Source: Verrucomicrobia bacterium SCGC AAA164-M04
Lineage (GTDB): Bacteria > Verrucomicrobiota > Verrucomicrobiae > Verrucomicrobiales > Akkermansiaceae
Length of the DNA: 8,248 bases
Reading direction: 5' to 3'
Assembly: GCA_000383735.1 (NCBI GenBank)
Contig: KB912201.1
Location: 62,969-71,216 of the forward strand
Below, in pieces: positions 1 to 5,365 of the stretch (position 1 is the first letter of the stretch; each line of letters starts with the position of its first letter). The notes beneath the pieces were generated by a model. It was given only the letters and a program-made list of their open reading frames with translations. It was not told where the DNA came from and did no database searches. The position numbers and the translations under genes are program-made.

Positions 1-1
1 C

Positions 2-79
2 CGCGACCCACGAGCCAAGGAGCGTAAAAAGCCCGGGCAGCCCGGCGCCCGCAAGCGTTTCCAGTTTTCGAAGCGCTAG
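2..79 (+). CDS. rpsI: 30S ribosomal protein S9, C-terminal fragment (5' end outside window)
   Basis: Only the last 25 codons and a TAG stop are visible. The peptide begins RDPRAKERKKPG and ends RKRFQFSKR. This is the highly basic S9 (uS9) tail, whose terminal QFSKR is near-invariant; in the family this tail reaches into the ribosomal P site and contacts tRNA. No other family commonly ends this way, so the assignment is firm despite the short length. In most bacteria rpsI follows rplM, which would lie to the left of the window. A strong hairpin with a T run begins about 30 bases after the stop, so this is the last gene of its transcript. Confidence 0.9.
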   Translation, partial: RDPRAKERKKPGQPGARKRFQFSKR

Positions 80-106
80 GCCGCTTCAACGAAACCAACC
101 TCTCAG

Positions 107-138
107 AAAGCCGCTTCCTAAGGGATGCGGCCTTTTTT
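107..138 (+). terminator. Rho-independent terminator after rpsI
   Basis: The left arm GCCGC-T-TCC (110-118) pairs with GGA-T-GCGGC (123-131), with one T/T mismatch and a small loop. A run of six T at 133-138 follows almost directly. It lies about 30 bases after the rpsI stop and ahead of the convergent folD gene. Confidence 0.85.
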
Positions 139-176
139 GCGGCCCAGCCCGTCTTAAAAGGTGGGGAGGGAATCCG

Positions 177-205
177 AAAAAAATTAGATTGGAGACGCCT
201 CTCCA
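177..205 (-). terminator. Probable terminator after folD
   Basis: On the minus strand, just past the folD TGA, TGGAGA pairs perfectly with TCTCCA around a GGCG tetraloop (190-205). Six bases later comes a run of seven T (complement of 177-183). The gap between stem and T run is longer than ideal, so the call is moderate. With the rpsI terminator it would insulate the two convergent units. Confidence 0.5.
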
Positions 206-211
206 TAGAAT

Positions 212-1081
212 TCAAAGAACCCGGGCTGCCTTGATCGTATTCTTCATAAGCATCGCAATTGTCATCGGCCCAACTCCACCCGGAACCGGAGTGATTGCTC
301 CAGTCTTCTCAAAGACATCATTGTAATCAACATCTCCACAAAGACGGTAGCCGCGTTTTGCAACCGGATCTTCAACGCGATTGATGCCGACGTCGATAAT
401 CGTTGCTCCCTGCTTCACAAAGTCCTTTTTGATGAACTCGGGGATGCCGACGGCAGCCACAATAATATCCGCACGCCGACAAACCTCAGCTAGATCCTTA
501 GTCCTTGAATGGGCAACCGTCACGGTGGCGTCACTTCCCCTTGCCATCAGTAAAAGCGCCATTGGTTTACCCACAATCATGCTTCGCCCCACAACTACCG
601 CATCGGCACCAGAGGTTTCGACACCACTCGCTTCGAGAAGCCTCATACAACCCGCCGGAGTGCAGGGCACAAAGCCGGAAGAATCTTCCAGCGCCAACTT
701 AGCGACATTCTCAGGATGGAATCCATCTACATCTTTAGCCGGATCAATTGTGCGGACGATTTCCTCCTCATCGATCTGCAATGGTGGCGGCGATTGCACC
801 AAAATTCCGTGAATGGAAGCATCTTCATTGAGGCGCTTCACGGTGGCCAGAACCTCGTCCTGAGAAGCGTCCTTTGAAAGAACGACTTTTTCTGAATGAA
901 TTCCCAATTCGGCACACTTCCGAACTTTTGCATTAACGTAGACCTCGCTGGCCGGATCTTCGCCCACCAAGACAACGGCCAGACCCGGAGTAATTCCATG
1001 GGACTTCAAATCTTCGATTTCACGGGAACACTCCGCGAGGACTTCCTCCGCTACCTTTTTTCCATCAATGATCGCTGCCAT
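212..1081 (-). CDS. folD: Bifunctional methylenetetrahydrofolate dehydrogenase / methenyltetrahydrofolate cyclohydrolase
   Basis: FolD interconverts 5,10-methylene-, 5,10-methenyl- and 10-formyl-tetrahydrofolate in the cytosol, supplying one-carbon units and NADPH. The 289-residue protein has the family's usual length. Visible family motifs are [11 protein letters not shown] near residues 39-49 with Tyr48 and Lys52 (the catalytic lysine motif), ILVQ near 93-96 with Gln96, KDVDGFHP with Asp119, PCTPAG (139-144), the nucleotide-binding [16 protein letters not shown] (163-178), and [14 protein letters not shown] (265-278). I chose the ATG at 1081, giving [14 protein letters not shown], because family members begin there. 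A start 15 codons upstream would place an unrelated basic peptide inside the preceding gene. The start overlaps the end of the acyltransferase gene by 17 bases, which suggests co-transcription and translational coupling. One oddity is VQSPPP where VQLPLP is usual. Confidence 0.95.
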   Translation of the reverse strand: MAAIIDGKKVAEEVLAECSREIEDLKSHGITPGLAVVLVGEDPASEVYVNAKVRKCAELGIHSEKVVLSKDASQDEVLATVKRLNEDASIHGILVQSPPPLQIDEEEIVRTIDPAKDVDGFHPENVAKLALEDSSGFVPCTPAGCMRLLEASGVETSGADAVVVGRSMIVGKPMALLLMARGSDATVTVAHSRTKDLAEVCRRADIIVAAVGIPEFIKKDFVKQGATIIDVGINRVEDPVAKRGYRLCGDVDYNDVFEKTGAITPVPGGVGPMTIAMLMKNTIKAARVL

Positions 1082-1754
1082 GGTTCTCTTCGCGGTCCGT
1101 GATATCTTGAAGTAGGCATTTCTCAAGCCTAAGCCGCTCTTTCTCGAATTCCTCGTTATCGAGTTGGCGCAGCACTGTTATCGGTTCCTCCAGAGTGATC
1201 CTGACCTTGCTGAAAGGTTTGGGGATCCGAAAAAGATCCCAGGTCTTCAGAGTCCAGCACGAGAGATAATCAATCCTCATAGCTACCATTGGGAGTCCGG
1301 TTGTTTGGGCAATTTTAATCACACCGGGCTGAAGTTGATATCGAGGACCCCGAGGACCATCAGGGGTAAACACAAGATCCTTCCCATTCTTCGCCGCTCG
1401 TCTCAACCCCACAATTGCAGCCGCGCCACGACGACTACTTGAGCCATGAACCGCACCAAACTTAAAGACTTTTACCGCCGAGGCTAATACAGCCCCATCC
1501 TTACTCGCACTCGTAAGCACGACACACTCCCGTTTCGGATATATTTTCCTCCACAAATAAGCAGCTGCAAAAATCCGATTATGCCACATGACGTGTATTA
1601 TCGGTTGATTACGGGCATTCAAACCACTGACATCCCCGATCACTTCACGCCGCAGAGTCATACCAAGAAGCCGAATCAACCAACCTAAAAGCTTTCCGCT
1701 CACACGAGCTTTCCTTGATGTTCGGATTTGGTTATCTGATGTCAAATTAATCAA
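1065..1754 (-). CDS. DUF374 family lysophospholipid acyltransferase-like protein
   Basis: This matches the DUF374 branch of the PlsC/LPLAT superfamily. Members are thought to transfer acyl chains to lipid acceptors at the inner membrane; the exact substrate here is unknown. Visible marks are a hydrophobic N-terminal stretch (about 21-33), MWHNR with the candidate catalytic His58, TSASKDG (81-87) in place of the classical HX4D aspartate region, HGSSSRRG (103-110), and the hallmark TPDGPRGP (130-137). At 229 residues it has the usual length. The start is uncertain. TTG at 1754 has an AAGGGG eight bases upstream; GTG at 1703 has AAGGA at good spacing and would give 212 residues that still begin before the hydrophobic segment. 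No in-frame ATG exists before codon 32. The 3' end overlaps folD by 17 bases. The pairing with folD is probably an accident of operon order, not a shared pathway. Confidence 0.85.
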   Translation of the reverse strand: MINLTSDNQIRTSRKARVSGKLLGWLIRLLGMTLRREVIGDVSGLNARNQPIIHVMWHNRIFAAAYLWRKIYPKRECVVLTSASKDGAVLASAVKVFKFGAVHGSSSRRGAAAIVGLRRAAKNGKDLVFTPDGPRGPRYQLQPGVIKIAQTTGLPMVAMRIDYLSCWTLKTWDLFRIPKPFSKVRITLEEPITVLRQLDNEEFEKERLRLEKCLLQDITDREENHGSDH

Positions 1755-1770
1755 GCTTTCTACCCCTTGG

Positions 1771-2001
1771 TTGCAAGACCGATTCGATAAGAAAAAACCA
1801 ATCTCAGTTCAATCCTTAGAACACCAATCATTCTTTTACAGTAAAATCGATTACGGGAAGCTTGAAGAAGGGTTTAACGATGTCGAAAAGGACCTTCACT
1901 CACGCAAAATCAGATACAACGCGATCACCCAGAGCTTCTTTAAGAAAAGAACACTGGAAGAACTCAATTTTCGCTCATATCTTGTGCGTGAAGAACGATG
2001 A
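1771..2001 (+). CDS. Doubtful small hypothetical protein upstream of erpA
   Basis: A 76-codon open frame begins with TTG and ends in an ATGA overlap with the next gene. The peptide is charged and helix-prone (KLEEGFNDVEKDL, FFKKRTLEELNF), with no Cys, membrane segment or recognised domain. Against it: there is no ATG in frame, no clear Shine-Dalgarno, and its start is only 16 bases from the divergent acyltransferase TTG, leaving no room for promoters. A competing frame starts at ATG 1880 with AAGAAGGG a few bases upstream and runs 44 codons to 2014, giving MSKRTFTHAK and so on. A candidate -10 box TAAAAT sits at 1842-1847. The stretch may thus be a real small gene in either frame, or merely the leader of the erpA operon. 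No function can be assigned. Confidence 0.3.
   Translation: MQDRFDKKKPISVQSLEHQSFFYSKIDYGKLEEGFNDVEKDLHSRKIRYNAITQSFFKKRTLEELNFRSYLVREER
1784..1812 (-). promoter_or_regulatory. Weak candidate promoter for the acyltransferase-folD unit
   Basis: On the minus strand TTGAAC (1807-1812) and TATCGA (1784-1789) are separated by 17 bases, resembling sigma-70 -35 and -10 boxes with several mismatches. Transcription would begin near 1777, just ahead of the TTG start at 1754 and including its AAGGGG. It rests on position and loose consensus only. If used, it lies inside the doubtful plus-strand ORF at 1771-2001. Confidence 0.25.
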
Positions 2002-2378
2002 TCACAGTGACTGAAAAAGCTGCTAGCGAACTCGCTAGCCTCCTTGCGTCTAAGAAGGCACCGGAAGGCACCGGACTGCGCCTTGGCGTGGAACGCGGTG
2101 GTTGCGCCGGCCTCGCTTACACCATGCGCATTGGAGAACCTCAAGAGGGTGACGAAATCATCAATCTGAATGGAACTCGCTTTATTGTGGCTCACGATTC
2201 TTTCGATTTCCTTGAAGGATGCACCGTCGATTTTGCCGATGAACTCTCAGACCGGGGCTTTAAAATTTTCAACCCCAACGCTTCACGCTCTTGTGGATGT
2301 GGAACCTCCTTTGAACCTTCCGAAGAAGGAAAAAAACCCCAATACGATCCTGCCCTCGACGGGACCAATTGCAAATAG
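1998..2378 (+). CDS. erpA: A-type iron-sulfur cluster carrier (ErpA/IscA/HesB family)
   Basis: A-type carriers accept Fe-S clusters from scaffold proteins and deliver them to apo-enzymes in the cytosol. The 126-residue protein shows the family pattern: ITVTEKAASEL at the N-terminus, GLRLGVERGGCAGLAY with Cys36, VAHDSFDFLEGCTVDF in the middle, and FNPNASRSCGCGTSF with Cys99 and Cys101. These three cysteines are the conserved cluster ligands. The spacing and the GCG-T-SF ending favour the ErpA subgroup, though IscA or SufA cannot be excluded. Beyond the usual end at residue 105 there is an extra tail of about 20 residues ending TNCK, with an additional Cys125. The ATG at 1998 is the natural family start. 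The next gene follows after six bases, so it is probably co-transcribed. Confidence 0.9.
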   Translation: MITVTEKAASELASLLASKKAPEGTGLRLGVERGGCAGLAYTMRIGEPQEGDEIINLNGTRFIVAHDSFDFLEGCTVDFADELSDRGFKIFNPNASRSCGCGTSFEPSEEGKKPQYDPALDGTNCK

Positions 2379-2384
2379 CCCAGT

Positions 2385-3125
2385 ATGGCCCTATCGGATT
2401 TCGATGATTCACCAAAAAAGCGCGCCCCGCTTTTTTGGTGGTTTCTCGCTAATATTCTGGCTGTCTCTTTTGCCATTACCTCCTGGATCGTTTGTCTTAA
2501 CCTATTCCGAGACCCCACCAATCCGACTAGCTATAAACTTATGATGAAGGTGGGGCGACTTGAATCACCTAAAGCCTTCTCTCCTCTCGAGACACCTGTC
2601 CCTATGAAGGACAGCAATCCAAAGGAGCTCGAAGCTCAATTTCAGAGTTTCAGCCAAACCGACCGCGAGGCCCTCAACAAAGAGCTGCGACGTGCTTATC
2701 TCAGCAATTTCAAAAAGCCAAAATTCCTCACTTACGTCACTGGAGAATACCGCATCATCGGAGTAGAGAACCTTACTGAAGAGGATTTTCTCAGCCCTGG
2801 TATTGTGGTGAAGGCCCAAGCCATGATTCGACCCGATGCGGTCGCCGCCCCCCTTCCCTACCCCGTCTTCCTCGAATGCCTCTTTCCATCAGAAGACGCC
2901 ATGCCTCAAAGCTTTCAGCTGGGAAATATACTGACACTTAAAAAACAGCGGGAATGCGCTGCTATTCTAAATATTGGGGAAACCGCTTTTGAGGATCGCC
3001 AAACCGTTTTCGTGACCGTAGTTCCCCTCGCAGCGGTGGAACACACGACTGCAAGTGGCGAAACTTTTACAATCACCCCTCCGGCGATGGCTAATCCCGA
3101 GGCCTCTCTCCCAGCTTACCCATAA
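2385..3125 (+). CDS. Single-pass membrane protein of unknown function
   Basis: I do not recognise the family of this 246-residue protein. Residues 1-14 are polar with a basic KKR patch. Residues 15-40 form one strong hydrophobic segment rich in Trp, Phe and Ile, a typical signal anchor with the N-terminus in the cytoplasm. The remainder would be periplasmic: a helical, charged stretch (about 76-110), then a mixed alpha/beta part from FLTYVTGEYRIIG (114-126) to TVFVTVVPLAAVEH (207-220), and a Pro/Ala-rich end. It has three cysteines (37, 165, 191) and no catalytic motif I can name. It begins six bases after erpA, and the GT51 gene begins 12 bases after it. That placement suggests an envelope role, possibly as a partner of the glycosyltransferase (inference). 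The ATG at 2385 is kept because it retains the membrane anchor. The start region contains a long hairpin. Confidence 0.75.
   Translation: MALSDFDDSPKKRAPLFWWFLANILAVSFAITSWIVCLNLFRDPTNPTSYKLMMKVGRLESPKAFSPLETPVPMKDSNPKELEAQFQSFSQTDREALNKELRRAYLSNFKKPKFLTYVTGEYRIIGVENLTEEDFLSPGIVVKAQAMIRPDAVAAPLPYPVFLECLFPSEDAMPQSFQLGNILTLKKQRECAAILNIGETAFEDRQTVFVTVVPLAAVEHTTASGETFTITPPAMANPEASLPAYP
2410..2440. other. 13-bp perfect inverted repeat in the start region of the membrane protein gene
   Basis: CACCAAAAAAGCG (2410-2422) and its exact reverse complement (2428-2440) flank a five-base CGCCC loop. The right arm carries six T. It sits 25 bases inside the coding region and about 30 bases after the erpA stop. 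It could act as an attenuator or mask translation of the downstream gene. Because the T run is inside the stem, it is not a textbook terminator. Confidence 0.55.
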
Positions 3126-3137
3126 GCAACGTCGATA

Positions 3138-4757
3138 ATGAGCTTGAGTTACCAAAATCGTCAACAGCGCTGGAGCAAATGGGTGAAGATCCTAAAACGC
3201 CTATGGGAATTTGCCTGGAAAGGCGGTCTTACCTTACTCATTCCCCTCTTATTAATGATCGGTTGGTATGCCTGGCACGCCAGCAAGTTCGACCTATCCG
3301 AAACCTCCCGTATGCCCGAGCGCACCATCTTGCTTGACCGTAATGGAATCGAAATCGGGACGATCCACGGAGCCAATCGTCGCCTTGTTGAATACGAAGA
3401 AGTTCCCACTTTCCTGAAAATCTGCCTTTTTGCTCGGGAAGACGCCCGCTTCATGGACCACGAAGGGGTCGATTTCTGGGGCCTGGCCCGCGCGACCTTG
3501 AGGAATGCCAAAGACCTCGACTTCACCCAAGGGGCTTCCACCCTTTCAATGCAACTGGCACGGAATACTTTCGATTTACGTGAGAAAAAATCCCTCAACC
3601 GAAAATTCCTCGAAATTGCGATCACCTACCGCATCGAATCAAAATTCTCAAAGTCAGAAATCCTAACGGCTTATCTCAATCGAATTTATTTTGGATCCGG
3701 CTTCAATGGTATCGAAGAAGCTTCCCTCAATTATTTTGGCCGCCCTACCTCCAGACTTACAAAAGGCCAATGTGCTCTCCTCGTCGGGATAATTAGAGCA
3801 CCACACGCCTGCAGTCCGTGGCGTAATCTTGAGGGAGCAGTCCGCCAGCGCAATGAAGTCCTCGACCGGCTCATCACAACTGAGGTGATCACCCCAGAAC
3901 AAGCTGATGCGATCAAATCCCAATCTCTCGATCTCCGTAATCCCAACTCCGGAGATCTTGAAACCGATCATGGAACACGCGTGCTGCGGCGTCCTCTCGA
4001 AATCGTTCTCAACGAAACACAGATTACGACTGGTGGCTTGGAAGTCATCACCTCAATTGATTTTCAGCTTCAACGCAAACTTGAAAAACTGGTTCAAGAA
4101 ACCTCGATTCCGGATGGATGCCAAATGGCTTCGATCGCTATCGATCCCCAAAACGGAGATGTTCTTGGAGTTGTCGGATGCCGTGAAAAAAAACCCACCG
4201 GCTTCAACCGAGCCCTTGATTCCCATCGCGACCTTGGCCCGCTCATGATTGAGCCCTTGATCGGGACAATTGCCCTCGAACGCGGACACACACCAATTGT
4301 CGGAAAGCCCGTCGCTACGGGACGCCAACTTCAGGCCCAAGACGCAATCCAGCTACTCAAAAGATTTGGATTTGAAGGGACTTTTGGAGTTGGCGAAGAT
4401 CTTTACCGGGGAACACTTAGCGTCTCACCTCTTGAATTGGCCACTGCTTACGCCACCCTTCTCCAAGATGGCTCGCGGCCTACTCCCGTCTTCGTTCGCG
4501 AACTAATCCAGAAAGAAAGAACCCTGTTCTCGCGCCCCGCCGCTTCCTTCCCCGCCTTCGCAGATCATTCTCGATTGGAAAAAGTTCCCGATTTCATCAG
4601 TGGCTTATCTCTTCCTGGAACTGATCATTGGGCTGCTACTCTTAGCCCAGAGAAAGTGATTGTTGTTTGGATCGGCTACGATAATCCAAAACCCTTCAAT
4701 TTAAGCCCCCAGGATTCGCAGAGATTGAAAACAGACCTTCAGAGAATCGCTCGCTAA
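3138..4757 (+). CDS. GT51 peptidoglycan glycosyltransferase (class A PBP) with an inactive transpeptidase domain
   Basis: The GT51 domain polymerises lipid II into glycan strands on the outer face of the inner membrane. A basic N-terminus and one membrane segment (about 31-47) precede it. All GT51 motifs are present: REDARFMDHEGVDFWG (100-115) with catalytic Glu101, QGASTLSMQLARN (131-143), NRKFLE (154-159) with the second glutamate Glu159, and KSEILTAYLNRIYFG (172-186). A class A PBP linker follows (TSIDFQLQ, 305-312), then a transpeptidase-like domain (IAIDPQNGDVLGVVG, 333-347; VVWIGYDN, 509-516). The penicillin-binding motifs are gone. Where SxxK is expected after the FNRA segment there is PLMIEP (368-373), with Leu and Glu for Ser and Lys. 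SxN reads roughly LQA, and KTGT is replaced near SLPGT. At 539 residues it is short for class A. It probably polymerises but cannot cross-link, and its C-terminal domain may be structural. The start has no clear ribosome-binding site. Confidence 0.9.
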   Translation: MSLSYQNRQQRWSKWVKILKRLWEFAWKGGLTLLIPLLLMIGWYAWHASKFDLSETSRMPERTILLDRNGIEIGTIHGANRRLVEYEEVPTFLKICLFAREDARFMDHEGVDFWGLARATLRNAKDLDFTQGASTLSMQLARNTFDLREKKSLNRKFLEIAITYRIESKFSKSEILTAYLNRIYFGSGFNGIEEASLNYFGRPTSRLTKGQCALLVGIIRAPHACSPWRNLEGAVRQRNEVLDRLITTEVITPEQADAIKSQSLDLRNPNSGDLETDHGTRVLRRPLEIVLNETQITTGGLEVITSIDFQLQRKLEKLVQETSIPDGCQMASIAIDPQNGDVLGVVGCREKKPTGFNRALDSHRDLGPLMIEPLIGTIALERGHTPIVGKPVATGRQLQAQDAIQLLKRFGFEGTFGVGEDLYRGTLSVSPLELATAYATLLQDGSRPTPVFVRELIQKERTLFSRPAASFPAFADHSRLEKVPDFISGLSLPGTDHWAATLSPEKVIVVWIGYDNPKPFNLSPQDSQRLKTDLQRIAR

Positions 4758-4844
4758 GTTGGCACATCAAACTCCCTTGATACTTCTTAAATTTTTCCAG
4801 CTGTCTCAAGATCTTTTTGTAGACCTTAGCTCTCTGAGGGAACG

Positions 4845-4874
4845 AAAAAACCGGAAGAATCCTTCCGGTTTTTT
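4845..4874. terminator. Bidirectional intrinsic terminator between convergent genes
   Basis: A perfect 13-bp stem, AAAAAACCGGAAG (4845-4857) against CTTCCGGTTTTTT (4862-4874), closes a four-base AATC loop. The flanking A and T runs give a U tract in either direction. It ends both the plus-strand operon, about 90 bases after the GT51 stop, and the minus-strand selenoprotein candidate, 25 bases past its TAG. The rest of 4758-4898 shows nothing else. Confidence 0.9.
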
Positions 4875-4898
4875 GTGTCATAATACAGTAGAGTATAC

Positions 4899-5294
4899 CT
4901 ACTTTTTGGCGAGGAGCTTGGCCACCACGGCATCGACTTCTTTCTTGCCATAAGTGTGTCCTTCGATCGTATCGACGAGTTTACCGCTCTTATCCTTGGC
5001 GATAATACCGTGCCCCTTGAGCTTAGCCTTTTTGATTTCTTCTTTGCTCTTGCCGGTTCCGACGAGGACGTTCTTGAAGGTGATTTCTTTCCCCTTTGTC
5101 TTTTTGAGATCATTCACGATGACCGAAATTTTTGCACAAAGCGGTCATCCATCGAAGTAATAATAAGTGAGCGTGGGAACTTTAGCCTCAGCAGCGACCT
5201 TCGCCACAGGCGCCTTTGACTCATCTGCTGAAGCAGTATTGATTAGGAGAATGGGCGCCAAAGCTGCGACCATCCAAGTGATTGTTTTTTTCAT
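4899..5294 (-). CDS. Candidate secreted thioredoxin-like selenoprotein (UxxC), in-frame UGA read as Sec50
   Basis: Two apparent ORFs lie in one frame separated only by a TGA at 5145-5147. Read through, they give 131 residues. Residues 1-23 form a signal peptide: KK, a hydrophobic core, then NTASA before DES, which fits cleavage after Ala23. A short Ala/Lys linker leads to strand-like LTYYYFDG, then U50-P-L-C53, then a helix with NDLKK. Next comes VLVGTG, a Lys-rich helix, the GIIAKD-SGKLVDTIEG hairpin and a final helix, a thioredoxin-like order. U50 and C53 are the only Cys/Sec residues, so they form a natural redox pair. UGA ends other genes here, so recoding must be local. I chose ATG 5294 because it begins a clean signal peptide; GTG 5342 would put a second hydrophobic stretch before it. 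No cis-Pro is evident after the third strand. The stop is TAG. The substrate is unknown; a periplasmic thiol oxidoreductase is inferred. The alternative is a Cys-to-stop pseudogene. Confidence 0.78.
5108..5147 (-). promoter_or_regulatory. Putative bacterial SECIS element and Sec UGA codon
   Basis: On the minus strand the UGA occupies 5147-5145. Twenty bases later GGUCAU (5124-5119) pairs with AUGAUC (5113-5108), with one G-U pair, around the loop CGUGA (5118-5114). A GU near the start of a small apical loop shortly after the UGA is what SelB recognises in known bacterial SECIS hairpins. A second, mutually exclusive fold exists: GAUGACCG, which contains the UGA (5150-5143), pairs perfectly over 8 bp with CGGUCAUC (5126-5119 or adjacent bases), and its inner UUU-GUGC-AAA also presents a GU. 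Both are hand-derived folds. Confidence 0.6.
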
Positions 5295-5365
5295 CGTGAA
5301 GAGAGTAGCCAGTAGAAACTTTATGGCAAGCCAATGCCACACTACTTCGATTCAGCCACTTCGCC

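Noticed and set aside
1082..1126. Upstream start for folD giving 304 residues
   Set aside because: The extra 15 residues are unlike FolD N-termini and lie within the acyltransferase coding region. [14 protein letters not shown] is the family start.
2410..2440. A classical terminator between erpA and the membrane protein gene
   Set aside because: The T run is part of the stem rather than following it, and the strong membrane segment encoded just after argues that the downstream frame is translated from ATG 2385.
4899..5117. A stand-alone 72-residue cytosolic protein starting at GTG 5117
   Set aside because: The GTG lies inside the continuous frame and within the putative SECIS loop, has no ribosome-binding site, and would remove the first strand and the redox motif of the fold.
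4899..5294. Recoded genetic code (UGA as Trp or Gly) explaining the interrupted frame
   Set aside because: UGA is used as the terminal stop of folD and the DUF374 gene in this window, so genome-wide reassignment is not supported.
5319..5335. A TGGCA/TGCCA inverted repeat between DUF1501 and the selenoprotein gene as a terminator
   Set aside because: The stem is only five base pairs and no T run follows on either strand.
5145..5342. A stand-alone 65-residue membrane or secreted peptide starting at GTG 5342 and ending at the UGA
   Set aside because: The GTG start adds a second hydrophobic stretch before a clean signal peptide beginning at ATG 5294. The peptide would stop straight after the signal and linker with no functional domain, while the same frame continues into a Trx-like core.
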